A stretch of 64,000 nt of DNA from contig JAVYIG010000095.1 of assembly GCA_035222895.1 (NCBI GenBank), forward strand, positions 186,001 through 250,000. The letters are read 5' to 3'. Made by a program: the position numbers and the translations under genes. A model generated the notes under the pieces. That model was not told the origin of the DNA, searched no databases, and saw only the letters and a list, made by a program, of their open reading frames with translations. Positions 25,064-36,521 of this stretch are shown here, piece after piece. Each line of letters begins with the position of its first letter. Positions within the stretch are counted from its first letter, which is position 1. Source of the stretch: Strongylocentrotus droebachiensis (taxonomy: Eukaryota > Echinodermata > Echinoidea > Camarodonta > Strongylocentrotidae).

Positions 25064-25566
25064 CGAAATGATCGTTTGCATCCGAAATAGGACGTGATTG
25101 GTAATCAAACTGTCACGAAGCTGTTGATGTCGATTGTGTGTGTGCGCGCGTGTGCGTGTGTGTGCGTACGTACATGTGCTTGGTTGTGCGGTGGTTATGT
25201 ATGCGTGCGGGTGCTTGCGTGCGCGTGCGTTGTGTTTGCGGCGGGTATGTGTGCGTGCGTGTTTGTGCGTGTACTTTGGTTTGCGCGTGTGCGTGTGTGT
25301 GTGTGTACGTCTGCATGAATTTGCTTGGCCTTATCAAGATACTAACTACATGGTTATTTCAATACCATTTTCATGATATTATTTTTCATATCTAATATAA
25401 ATTTGAGAAACAGTTTTGTCCATAAACTTTGATACTACAGACTTATTCTTTTCTTCACATAATCATGACAAATTTCTTCCGATCGGTATTAACAATACAT
25501 CAACAGCTTCGTGACAGTTTGATTACCAATCACGTCCTATTTCGGATGCAAACGATCATTTCGAAT
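25061..25566. mobile_element. Perfect 70-bp inverted repeat around a GT-rich core
   Basis: 25061-25130 and 25497-25566 are exact reverse complements over 70 bp; I compared every base. The 366-bp interior holds a degenerate (GT)n/(GTGC)n tract (about 25131-25310) and AT-rich sequence with no ORF of its own. It could be a small TIR element, a recent inverted duplication, or an assembly effect. No target-site duplication is obvious outside the arms. Frames at 25094-25395 are Cys/Val or Thr/His low complexity from the GT tract. Confidence 0.8.
25131..25312. repeat. (GT)n-rich microsatellite with GTGC/GTAC interruptions
   Basis: About 180 bp of alternating purine-pyrimidine sequence between the arms of the 70-bp inverted repeat. 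Such tracts can adopt Z-DNA. Confidence 0.9.
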
Positions 25567-25569
25567 CCT

Positions 25570-28350
25570 CTTAATTAGGTTTGGACCATCCAATCATCTT
25601 TCTGTCAGCTTTCGTCAGCTATGCATCAAAATTCCTTGGCAGAGATAATGATTTACATTTCGCTAGTTGTGCGATGTCTGAACTCCAATTTACTTCATAT
25701 CATCTTCTAAACTTCCACATCTGTTAAACAGTCATGTCGCTTGCTCGGGATGGATTCGCTTATCGAAGATTACACCACACAGAAGATGCCTTTGTCCCCA
25801 GCTCCATCTTCCAAACATCGAGAAACACACGAAGAGTGATTTCCAAAGGAAAATGAGAAAAATATTGTCTCGTTTAATCCAGTTTAGTTTCACATATATT
25901 TCTTAATCTATATCCACCTCTCGGCATAAGGATGTCATTTCATTTAGGCCATCTTGAATGCATCATACATAATTCTGCTCGTTAACAGTTCGCCTTTTAC
26001 GATGATAACTGAAGAACATGGATAGTTTGAACTTCGAAGTTAATGATATATGGAAGTTGTGAAGATGTATGGATTTTAAAGGGGTAAATATTCCATTTGA
26101 ATATACTTTTTTTTAATCATTTATCATAAAACATATTTTCCAACAAATGACATTTAATCATATTGATAACAATTGCATTGTGTCTAGCGGTTTTCCCCCG
26201 CGGAATCAAAGCGCTGATACAGTTATCAATCAGAAGAGCTACCCTAGTTAGTAAAGCGCTCAAGAATTGAAGGAATATCTTAATACCTGGTAGCCATATA
26301 CTGCACCTGGGTGGAGAATGGCATGTATATTGCCTTGCCGAAGGAAGTTTATGGCATGGTAAGTATTCAAATCCTGGATCATGTGGTCCTGTCCGCTAGC
26401 TTATCAACCAGAGACCACGAAACCTCCATATTATTAAAAGAATATTGGTGCAGCCTTGTGAAGGGGTCATACTCCTGCCATCAACCACGAGGTCGTGAGC
26501 TCGAACCTCAGCCCAGTGGGTAAGCACGTACATAATGCACTGTATCTATAGTTGCCCCTCTTGACACAGGTGTAGAATCTAGATATCTGTTAGAAACATT
26601 TTTCTTTAATCCATGTTTTGAGCGATATTATTTGGCTGCTCAGTCAAAGCAAAAGTAATATTTCCAAAAGTGGACGAGACTTTTATTCTCACCTTCTCTT
26701 GACATAAACTTAATACATCTTTTTTCAGCCTATAAACAATTCTTAAATGTATGTGAATTATGCAGGTCCATGCACGGATAATTTTATCAACCCCTGACGA
26801 GGCACTTCAGGAGTATAGTTGACCACGGCCATAATCGAATCCAGTCTTGTCAGGGTTCGGTCTTTTTGCCGTGTATGAATAAATATAAATAAATTAATAA
26901 ATACACATTTAACCTTATAATAATATTTATCAGTGATCCATAACAATTCGAAAATGCAGTGAAAGTTCCTCATTTTAACCAATCACCATTTGAGATCTTC
27001 TTTTCGCGTACGGTCCATAATTTAAATTAGGTGTTATACATCGACAGCGAAATACCCATCTTTAATCAGGTGTTTTTTTTTATATATGTGTATTTTAATG
27101 AAGACGAATTTCCATTTAATAAGATAGTTACCCCAAATAAATGATTCATTATTTCACAAACCGAAATGGGGACGAGAGGCGTATTATCTATCTATTTTAT
27201 GACTTAACTTGGACGGATCCTCTGGTCAAAATGACAAGACAATTTCCCCTTTCAATGCATGTAATTATGAGACCAATGAAGATGTAATCACGCCATTAAA
27301 AACGAAACAAAGCTTCTCTCCATCAGGTTGACGTTCATCCAAGTGACACCCTTTATCATGATTATACAAATTTAGATAGATAGCGTAATTTGCCCATTAC
27401 AAAATAATCAGACGAAATTGTATACATTACATACTGACGAATTACATCGAAATCAGTACACGAGCCCGATATATCATTGGCGTAAAAACGTACGAATTAA
27501 AGTTGTCGATTCACTTCATTTAGAAGAAGAAAAAAACAGACACCGTTTTTTTTTAATCAAACGGATGCCTGTGCTAAGTAAACTTTTTTTATAAATCTAG
27601 ATGAGAGGAAGCTGAATGGGCATAAAGATGATGATGTTAATGGTGAAAACGAGGAAAGGACAACGGGGATGGAGGATTGAGGAGCGTAATGAGTTCGGAG
27701 CACTTTTTAAAACCGGAACTGGGAGCAGGGATGGGGCCCTTTTTTCAGCTTCCTTTTTGTTTTGACGGTGAGAGAGGAAGAGCCGTGAAAGCGATACGCT
27801 TAATGAGTGGGAGCGAAGTCCTCGATCTTTTCTTGTTAATGGACGAGTTAACGCAGTAGCGAGCTGTGTAAAAGAGGGTTCATGTTGAAGGTTTATGTTG
27901 AAGGAGAGAGAATATAGGATTTTATGTTTTATGGATTTTAAAGTTTAAACTGGAAATGATTTGTGACTGATCGGTTCACCTCTTAATATTTTTTCAAAAT
28001 TATAGCTCATTTTATCGTAAGACGGGGAGATGGGAGAGAAGGATAGCAGGAAGGAGACACTGAGAAAAATAGGATAGGCAAGGACACAGGATCTTCTTTT
28101 ATAGGGGTATGATTCTGCGGAGAGAGAGGGAGAGAGAGATATAATAGTGTTGTTTTTTTCATGTATTTATGCCAATGTTCTTTTAACACAACGCCGAATC
28201 ATGTTATCTACAGTAGATCTTAAAGAAGCATACACGGGGTGGTAGAATAAACCTAGAAACAGGCAAACCAACGGAAGATTACGTCTCGGAAAGAAGAAAA
28301 CAAAGATTAAAATAAACTTGTATTGCAATAACATGACTATTGCAATAGTA
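25570..28350. other. Intergenic, no gene recognised
   Basis: AT-rich. Contains a possible SINE fragment at 26440-26530 (listed separately) and a purine-rich stretch at about 28020-28140. Small frames (26311-26523 plus, 26758-26982 minus, 27677-27859 plus) show no motif. 27230-27370 and 27480-27620 contain short T-runs and TAAT-type motifs typical of AT-rich spacer. Confidence 0.55.
26440..26530 (+). repeat. Degenerate tRNA-derived SINE fragment
   Basis: A B-box-like gagctcgaacctc (about 26497-26509) lies in the context cgaggtcgtgagctcgaac...cagccc, which resembles the T-arm part of tRNA-derived SINEs. A clear A-box and acceptor stem are missing. Called weakly as an old SINE remnant. Confidence 0.3.
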
Positions 28351-28357
28351 GATAGCC

Positions 28358-28480
28358 ATGCTTTGTGGTAATGGTCATGGTGGTGGTGGTGGTGGTGGCG
28401 ACGGCAGCGGTGGTGGTGGTGGTGGTGGTGGTGGTGGTGATTGTGTTGATGGTGGTAATGGTGGCTGTACTGATATTAGG
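28358..28480. repeat. (GGT)n trinucleotide repeat
   Basis: GGT repeated with GGC/GAC interruptions, densest at 28377-28440. The Gly-rich plus frame at 28358-28555 is a repeat artefact. Confidence 0.92.
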
Positions 28481-28511
28481 AATAGATTAGAAGAAGAGGA
28501 AGAAGTACAAG

Positions 28512-28643
28512 CTGGGCCCTGTATTACAAAGATTTGTTCAATCGCAAATATGTAAATAAGAGAGGAGATTGCAAACTTGCGATTGATTGGAGGACTTGCG
28601 ATTGACTTGGATCAATCGCAACTCTTTGTAAGACGGGGCCCAG
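28512..28643. mobile_element. Short MITE with GGGCCC-ended inverted repeats
   Basis: Starts ctgggccctgtattacaaag and ends with the near-inverse ctttgtaagacggggcccag, giving about 20-bp terminal inverted repeats over 132 bp. Inside, ttgcgattga-type motifs occur in both orientations (caatcgca, tgcgattg), so much of the element can fold on itself. This end type is very common in sea urchin genomic DNA (family knowledge, not searched). No target duplication is evident. Confidence 0.8.
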
Positions 28644-28649
28644 ATGTGA

Positions 28650-29220
28650 AGAAGAGAGAGAGAGGATAATTAGAAGGTTGGTGGTAGCGGTATCGACAGC
28701 TGAAGTAGTTGAGAAGTAGTTGAGAAGAGGGTGGAAATTAAACAATTGTCCCGCTTAAATCATAATGAACGATACTTCACATAACAATCTCCTTTTGTTC
28801 CCGCTTTTTGGTTATTCCACTTTAATATTTTTCTCCCTTTCCCGGCCTTATACAACACTTTCTCTTCCCCCTCTTTCCAAACGGGTGATATGCAGCTTTA
28901 ATGAATGCAGTGGGCATCGCCTGTTCGAACCCGTGTTCTTCCATCCATTACCGGGGTGGATTACAAGTAATGCGGACGACTAAAAAGAGAAAAGGAAAAA
29001 GGGAAAGACACTGCCTAGTCATGCTGATTGTCTGTGAACGAACATGCAGTCCCATTAACGTCTGAATTTACTAAGTGAATGGGCGGCACACGAGATGAGA
29101 GGGGAGGGTCGCGTTTAATTGATAACAAAGGGAAAAGTGCCAGCGACTGCGATTCGAAACGAACAGCGCCAAAGAAAGATACATGTAACTCCATCTCATT
29201 TTGTGTGCATCGTGGTGGTA
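28650..29220. other. Intergenic, no gene recognised
   Basis: Spacer between the MITE and the GGT tract. Frames at 28524-28745 (minus) and 28765-28983 (plus) have no motifs. The sequence around 28905-28975 is somewhat GC-richer. Confidence 0.5.
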
Positions 29221-29270
29221 TTGAGGATGGTGATGATGATGATGAAGGTGGTGGTGGTGGTGGTGGTTAA
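29221..29270. repeat. (GAT)n/(GGT)n tract
   Basis: Short GAT repeats followed by eight-odd GGT units. The frames 29079-29270 and 29119-29349 end in repeat-encoded Gly or Val runs. Confidence 0.85.
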
Positions 29271-31420
29271 CCGGAAGAGAAAGATGCGGTGTTGGTTACG
29301 ACTGGTTAACAAGGATACGTGGATAGGTATTCTGACAGGTCGCTCATGAAATGAACATCATCAGTAAGGCAGCAGTACGGGCTCGTCTGATGCGATAAAG
29401 AGCTGAATCGACGTCAAAAGAGATGGAATCAGATATGTGATGTCGATGATTATCTCATGAAGATGTCGAAACACCATCCTGCTAATTGCCTAATTGTTGC
29501 TATTTCAACAAACTGTGATTGATTATGGCAAATATACATAAAATTAAGACGCAACAATCATTCCAATTTAGTTTACTTTTCAATTTGATGTCAAAAATGG
29601 AAAAAATAATAATAACCCAAAAGTCCCGCCAAACATTTGACTGATATGCTGCTATGTATACATCATCTTCAATCTGTGGATATTGAATGTGTTTGTGTTA
29701 TACTTCACTTTGTTTTACATTTTTAGACGATGGAATTCACAATGTTGAGATATGAAATGATACCAATGTATCATTAACCTACCTAGCAGATTTTTAAAAC
29801 AATATTTTCAAAAATATTTGAATAACAAAATATGAAGTTTTAACCATGTCTAAAGATTAATCGAAGACTAAGAATAATGAAAAGAATATAACGTACTATT
29901 GGTGATTCAGTCTTTTAATCGCCATATTTTGTCACCCATCCTTCATTCTTCAATCAAATATGTCTTCACAATGATGCAAAACTTCATCATCTTTATGATA
30001 ATGTCGTTGAACAGCGAAGAAAATGTATAGGGTCCATTCGAACATTGCAGGGGACCAGAGCACATGTGTAAACACACGTAAGATAGATACATGACCATAA
30101 CCAAACAATACCAACATCTACATCAGTCAAGTAACCATGGCAACATCGGATAGCATCTCAAGATACATCTCGTGTAAATATTTATGTTAGCCTGTTGCAT
30201 AAACGTAAACGTGTTTGGATTTTCTTTTCGGCCCATCGTTCAGTGAGAAACATGTAGCTCAGATTCAAAGAAAGGGCTCGATTTTAAGAGACATGCTCCG
30301 GTGCCATTTTTATTCGATGTCAGTTTCCTACACTAATCGAATTCTTAACTTCAACACTGAACCAAACACCATCATACCTAACCATCACTCTTACCTTAAC
30401 CATGTATATTGAGGACTAGGGTTATGGTTAGGATTAGAACGCTCAGGTTCAGTGAAATGACAGGGTGTGTGACAAATTCTTCGACGATAGCTGCTCAGCG
30501 GACATCAACCGAATTGCTCACTAATTTCAACCCTGAACAAAAGACATATTTAACCTCAACCCTAAGCTAACTAATGTACGACCCGATTGCAATCCTTATC
30601 TTATAATATTTGACAAATAAAACCCTAAGCAAATGTCGCCCGAGCAAAAAGTCGGATCACTAAGGCCTGACCACCGAAATGAGGGGGCAATGCACCTTTT
30701 CCATTTTACCCCATCATGCCCAAGTTCCGATTGGAAGTTGCACCCCTACCCTTAAAGAGCGTGATCTCATCAGACTCTCCTAGTGGTTTGGACCCGCTAC
30801 CAAGGGGCTATCTATGCTATAAAACACGATGTCGGATGCGTCAATAAGGTGTCTGTTACATGGCTCAAATGTACAGGTGCGATGGCGTGTAAATTGACCT
30901 CTAAAGTCCGCCAGAAATGGATCCGGGGAGTGCTGTTAGGGGATCCGACATAAGTGTTGAGAAATGGTTGGTAAAATGATGCGTTGGGATGTTAAAGGGT
31001 TGGATGCACTGGTCTTACCTTTAACTGTAACTTTAAAGATCGAAGGAGAAAATGCATGTGCAGCAGTTGAAATGAGTAAACATACATCGCCATTATCATG
31101 TCTGTGGCATACTTTATACGAATCCACTATAACACGATTAAGTGGCTGTCAATAACATTTGTCATAGGTGTTACTTGCCTCGCTCTGTAACAAAATAAGA
31201 AATACACAAATTAGAAAATGTCTACGAATTGAGTTGAAGGCGAATGTAAAGATGGCAAAAGATACATTTTGAAATGAATGTTATGCTAAGTAAATGGACA
31301 CTTCACTCCACCCCTCCTCCTTTCACACAATACTGTATTAGTCGGTACTTTCCCCCTGTCCTCCTTCTTCATCTCCATCGAAGCACCCCCCCCCCCATTC
31401 ACCCCTCGCCCCGGCTACTT
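29271..31420. other. Intergenic, with an X-box and a GC-richer island
   Basis: AT-rich to about 30640, with an RFX-type X-box at 30131-30144. 30650-31000 is GC-richer and free of simple repeats. The frames 30936-31155 on both strands show no motif. Confidence 0.5.
30131..30144. promoter_or_regulatory. RFX X-box consensus
   Basis: GTAACCATGGCAAC fits the RYYNYY-N(1-3)-RRNRAC X-box with a 2-bp spacer and intact half-sites, bound by RFX factors at ciliary and other genes. No promoter or gene is visible next to it, so it may be a distal site or a chance match. Confidence 0.4.
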
Positions 31421-31470
31421 AATCACTGATCTCAACCCCACCTTGCACTATTTTATTTCTTATCATAGTC

Positions 31471-31731
31471 CAAGACAAGAGGAACATCTTCCAGTCGCAA
31501 TCACTGGGACATCATAGACCAGCGAACAGGTGTCCGACAGGGCGCCCGAATCTCTGGCAGCCAGGATGCATGATGATCCGTTCATTATCTTACCGGACCC
31601 TCAATTTTCATCAACAAGATGAAATTTTCCTCATCGAAGGAGATAGGCGGAGGAAAAGAATGAAGAGAAAATTAAACCAGGACGATGTCAAGGGGAATGG
31701 TGGAAATGCTTTAGTTGACATTACTGAATGA
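31471..31731 (+). CDS. Candidate terminal exon, unrecognised product
   Basis: A pyrimidine-rich acceptor (ttttatttcttatcatag, ending 31468) is followed by an 86-codon open frame to TGA at 31729-31731, too short after its first Met to be an obvious ORF. It begins QDKRNIFQSQSLGHH and has a basic cluster (GDRRRKRMKRKLNQDD) near residues 59-74, resembling a nuclear localisation signal. The first 100 bp is GC-richer than the surroundings. A competing frame from 31469 gives 34 codons ending SGSQDA at 31571, so the frame is uncertain. No family is recognised and no partner exon was found. It could equally be a conserved non-coding element. Confidence 0.25.
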   Translation, partial: QDKRNIFQSQSLGHHRPANRCPTGRPNLWQPGCMMIRSLSYRTLNFHQQDEIFLIEGDRRRKRMKRKLNQDDVKGNGGNALVDITE

Positions 31732-31739
31732 ATGGGTTT

Positions 31740-33090
31740 GTTGAATTTTGTGCACAAAACTGTGTTGCTACAATAATGATCATGAAGTGCCTCAACAAAG
31801 TAAAAATCTTTGAGTGACCGGTTTTACCATACTTATTTCTCCCAATAAACTGTAGTGTTATGAAATTTCGATTTCCAATCATAAACATCTTGATAATCAG
31901 ACAGACGATCGGCTTGTAAAAGTCATGTGATTCCTGACTGACCTAAAGGTTTATAATTATGATTGCCGCATGAGCTAAATACAGGATTTCGTTTCAGAAT
32001 CTGAGGCAACGTTACAGAGTCACTTTGATTGTATTACCATGTCATTAGTTTCTTAGGTTATTGTTTGATAGATATATTTTCATGTATTAACTGTAGATTC
32101 CTTGGCACAGACGACAAACGCATATTCTTTAACTATATTTCATAAAGCTGCGAAGAAAATGATATTACTTATTCCATTTTATAAGATTATTTCCTATCAA
32201 TTCACTGCGAATTTAATACTAACTCACTCTTAGAAAATAAACATTACTATACGGCTTATTGACAAGAGCGTGTCTTTTGTAATTAACAAATCTGACCGGC
32301 ATGGATATGTCAATGACCCTCGTCGGCTTATGATGACGACCCCATCCCCCATTCGTGATTTGCGCATGCGTAGAACGTTGATTCACACCTGCTGCTCTCT
32401 CTATCTCACATCGTATATGATTTTTTTTTTCCCTTATTTTTTGAGTGCAGGATGCGAAGCCGTGCCTCGGCATTCGAGAAACAATCGATCATATTCGCAT
32501 TTTCTTGAGAGCGATGGAGAAAACTACGAATCGCGGTATAGGAGGAGAGTCAGAAAGATAAAGGGGAACAGGTTTTCTGCGGAGGTGGGGAAAGGAGGAA
32601 GATAAATCAAGGCCTCGGCGAGAAAGATGCGCGCCACTTCGATCTTGCCGCATCTTTTTAGCTTTCACGACCACGGAAGATGGTGGAATTTGAGACCACT
32701 TTACTCGGTAGCCGCATCTCTCTCTTGTCTGTATCACCCCCTTGTACGCTCTTCATCTTGGGCTCTCGTCGCTTCGTTTCACCTCACGTAAAACAATGAC
32801 ATTTAATATTCGCTTACTCCTTCTTTATTTCTCACACTTTGTTTTACAGTGTACTTTTTATATCCACTGTCTAACTGTATATCTTTTGATCAAAGTAACT
32901 AATCTTAATTTTCTCTAGGTGCATTATTTATAATTGCCTCTCAGATTTTAACGTATGCTAATGTTTTTGTTTTCATGCCGTTTTCATTTCCTTTTCTTTT
33001 CTCTTCTTGAACTTTTTTCTCCTTTCTCCATTCTACCGTAATGTTCCTCGCATACAGTTTCTCTATTTCGATATCTTTCACTCGTCTCCC
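31740..33090. other. Intergenic, no gene recognised
   Basis: AT-rich to 32230. The 32230-32780 segment is GC-richer, with overlapping frames on both strands (32219-32473 and 32489-32737 minus, 32270-32605 plus) that have no identifiable domain. Confidence 0.5.
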
Positions 33091-33108
33091 ATCACATGGA
33101 TACTTGAA

Positions 33109-33110
<2 letters not shown>

Positions 33111-33151
<41 letters not shown>

Positions 33152-33378
33152 ATCAGTCTATCGGTATTTCTATTTTTTCTTTATTTTTGTCTCTTTTCCC
33201 CCGTATTCTTCCTTTTCTCGTTCTCCTCTATCTCATCTCCTTTATACAATATTCAATCATCCCACATTATTCTACTCACCAAACCTTCTCTCTCTCTCTC
33301 TCTCTCTCTCTTTCTAGCTCTCTCTCTCTCTCTATATCTCTCTCTCTCTCTCTCTCTCTCTCTAGCTCTCTCTATCTC
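33111..33378. repeat. (CT)n polypyrimidine block
   Basis: (CT)n at 33111-33149 and again at 33287-33365, separated by degenerate pyrimidine-rich sequence. The 159- and 164-codon plus frames across it are Ser/Leu repeat artefacts. Confidence 0.92.
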
Positions 33379-33491
33379 AACATCCCTACCTCCCTCCTAC
33401 CGTCCATCATCTTCGAACCTCCCAGATTATCTTCCCCTCGTAAGTGCGTGCACGGGGTACTCTTGCCCGTTTTGGCTCCATTTTAGAGGTA

Positions 33492-33578
33492 TTAGTTTTC
33501 AGAGATGTCTTGGCCAGCTCTGTGTAATCGGATAGCCGCCATGCTGGTCATGTCCAGCTCCAACATTTTGTACATCTT
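33492..33578 (-). CDS. Candidate short terminal exon, unrecognised
   Basis: On the minus strand a weak acceptor (ttatgtttttgcag) precedes 28 codons, KMYKMLELDMTSMAAIRLHR..., ending ISEN and TAA at 33492-33494. An overlapping frame to 33499 reads ...NVGAGHDQHGGY... and is also open. The block is GC-richer and less repetitive than its surroundings. I recognise no family and have no partner exon, so this may be a repeat remnant. Confidence 0.15.
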   Translation of the reverse strand, partial: KMYKMLELDMTSMAAIRLHRAGQDISEN

Positions 33579-33579
33579 C

Positions 33580-36500
33580 TGCAAAAACATAAGCTACTTC
33601 AGGGGCGATATCAGGGTTGACCGAAAGGAGGAGTGATGCGGCGAAATAGTTCAGGATATTAGTAAACCATCTCCAGGCAGATAGAAGATGGGAAACTCTT
33701 TCAAGCAACAACCAAAACATAAACAAAAAACACAAATTATCGCATAAAATCCAACAGGACGAAACGGAAAAGAAAAACGAGGGGTAGTGGGGGGGGGGGT
33801 CTCTCATGTTATGCAGAAGTGTGTAGGTTACTGTAATGTCTTGACAGGCTACGAGGTAAAAGTTTCTAATATTTTGTAAAAGCGTATTAATGTTATATGC
33901 TGGAAATTTTCTGGCAACCAATCGTGACAAATTAATGATAATAATAATTTTTAAAAAAATTTAAAAGGGGAACGCGGCCCTCACCCCCCCCCCCCCATTC
34001 GCACATACTTTTCCTGAAACAGAAACGACAGTGGACGTGTCAGCAGGGCGAGGAAGAGACGAGGACCGAGAAAAGATCATGACAGGTTCAGAAAAACAAG
34101 GATCGATGCACACTTGTTTATATAGAACCACGACTTGGAAGCTCTGACACCGGTGATGGTCGTAGGATGTATTGACATTCTTATACATTTTTTATTCATG
34201 GTTAAAACCAGGAGAAAACTTTGAAATTCAAGAATCAATATTTTGTGAGTGATTATGAAAACATGTTAAGATCGAACATCAAATAAACGCCCTCTTCCAA
34301 AACCTCTTGTAAACCTTAAACCTGGAGCACCAGGATTACCAAGCGTAAAAGATGTATGAGCAATACTAAAACTCACTGTCATGATTACTTTTATTACTAT
34401 TTTCAATATTATTACCAATTTAACCAAGATTGCCTTGCGAAAATGGACCTAGAAATGAATCAGTGTAGTTTGAGTAAGATGCGCAAATAGCCTCCTGTGT
34501 ATTACAAAGTAAAATAAATATTAAAAAGGGAGCCCGATTATTTCTTCATTGGCGAGTATTTTTTTCAGTGTGTGTATGTTTGAATACAAATTCATGTATA
34601 ATTTCATTCTACAAATAAGATTTCATATACACACTTCATTTTGATTTCCATTAGCTCTCCTAAAATATGTCCTTAGAACCGGTAGAGGTAGAAGCAATAG
34701 TTCATTTAGGTCTAGATTATATAAACTTGAAATGCTATACTCATCGGACAACTTATGCTCCTGATCAAATTTCATTCTGTGATTGATATTGACGATATTG
34801 ACTGATTATGTTGATGAATAATATGATAGATGCTATTGTAGCCCGAGCATGTAATCGAGGCTTACAACTGTATTTGAAAATTAGCTCATTCAATGGCATG
34901 GAAATGAAGATTCATAGGCCTGTATGAATAACAAATCTACCTCTTTCACAATCGTCGGAACAAGGCAAGCTAGCTGAATGCAATCTATGGAGTTACAAGC
35001 ACTGTTTGTACCAAGGCGTGTATGGGTTTCCGACATATTATGTAGGAAGAGTATAGGGACCACCAAAAATGAACACTTTTCCCCTTGCAAATCCGTGTTT
35101 ATTATTTCATATGTGGCATGAGTGACAGACAGATCTTGACGTTTGAACCCTGGTAATATTACACCGAGTTAGATTGTGACAAAAGTGTTCCTTTAACGCT
35201 TGAAGAAAGAGAGAGTTGCTTTTCACCGCGGTTTCTTGAATTTCATTTTTTTTCAGACACGTCCTGCCTGTTCGTTTACAGAGATGACAGAAAAGCCATA
35301 CTGAAAAACTCTTTTTATTTTTCCCTTCATTTTTGTCTAGTCTAGAGCGTGTGCTATTACACTAACTTAAAAACAAAACTTGTGTTGAATTAGCTTTTGC
35401 CGCAATCGTATTTGAAAAGAAAAAACAATCAGTGTTTGACTGAATTTCAGTGATTTGAGGTAAATCACAGATTAATTATTTTTTTGAAGATTTAAAAAAT
35501 AAAAATATGTGGAGAAATATCTCAACATGTGATCAAAACGGGGATATCTGCAGAATTCATCCTGAAGATATCCATACTGACGTTCTTAAAATGCAACAAA
35601 GTCGAGAAAATCGTAGGCGAAACAAAATGTAGGCCCCTAATCTGAACGGCTGACAAATTATTCGACGCTTGGAGAATTCATGGAAATGGGTCACTTAAAA
35701 TTTGTCGGTTTATCCGTTTTAGCCTACTTCTGTTCAAGTGCTGTAATTTACATAATTAATCCATCGAGTGACTTATTCCCTGGAAATATTCTCTTCATTA
35801 AACAAAAAAATACTTTAAAGCCTATCTATCCTGATATTAGAGCAAATGTTTCTGCATTAACAAATCAAGTTCAAAATATTCAAACTACAATAATAGGATA
35901 TAATATAATTGATTTGCATAAATACATAACAAATACATAGATATAATTGAAGACTTGGAAGTACTAATTCAAAGAATCTAAATAAATGCAGAGGCCAGCT
36001 ATCTATAAGCATGAATGAGTCGAAAGCAGCCGGGAAGGAGGGGGGGGGGGCGCATGACGCTGTTATAGAGTAGGTAGGAGAATGGAGTGTGCAAACATCA
36101 CAGAAAATCTCGTCTTCTCTTAAATCTTCTTTCGCCAATTTTCCCGTCTCATGATTGTATGCCAAGATAACACCAAGAACACCTTTTCTTGTCACATTAT
36201 TTGTGTGAGTTGGTCTCGTGCTCAGCTGTTTTCCCTTCGCCTACAAACATTTTCTGATCGACCTCGGTTCGAAACCTATAGTCACGTCTTTAGGATGGTT
36301 ACGTTCCGCACGTGGCGCCATTATGGTCACGTGACGACTCTAATACATGGCTTTGGTCTACAGCATGAGGCGCCAAACTCGTCTTAGGTATGCGCGGCAT
36401 AATTGTAGTGGCACACTTATTTTACTGCTTTTGGCATTTCAATCACCGATAGATATCATGCATTATAATAAGCATTTCTCAAATTCTGAGTCTTCATTTC
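33580..36500. other. Intergenic, no gene recognised
   Basis: AT-rich, with G- or C-runs at about 33789-33799 and 33985-33997 and a G-run at about 36041-36050. Frames 33961-34188, 34890-35090, 35857-36195 (minus) and 35680-35940 (plus) lack motifs. A degenerate tRNA-like stretch occurs near 36210-36280. Confidence 0.5.
36205..36285 (+). repeat. Possible tRNA-derived SINE remnant
   Basis: A good B-box, ggttcgaaacc (36266-36276), with an A-box-like gtgctcagctg about 50 bp upstream (about 36219-36229). Spacing suits a tRNA-type internal promoter, but no cloverleaf stems are convincing. Probably a decayed SINE or tRNA pseudogene. Confidence 0.35.
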
Positions 36501-36521
36501 CTAGCAGATTTCCTAGCACTA

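Noticed and set aside
30340-30640. Telomere-like ccctaa motifs
   Set aside because: Only scattered single or paired units in ordinary spacer; no array.
33007-33535. 159- and 164-codon Ser/Leu-rich plus frames
   Set aside because: CT-repeat translation. The same composition appears at every CT/GA tract in the window.
36205-36285. Intact tRNA gene
   Set aside because: The B-box is good but the D-arm and acceptor pairing are not, so it is treated as a SINE or tRNA remnant.
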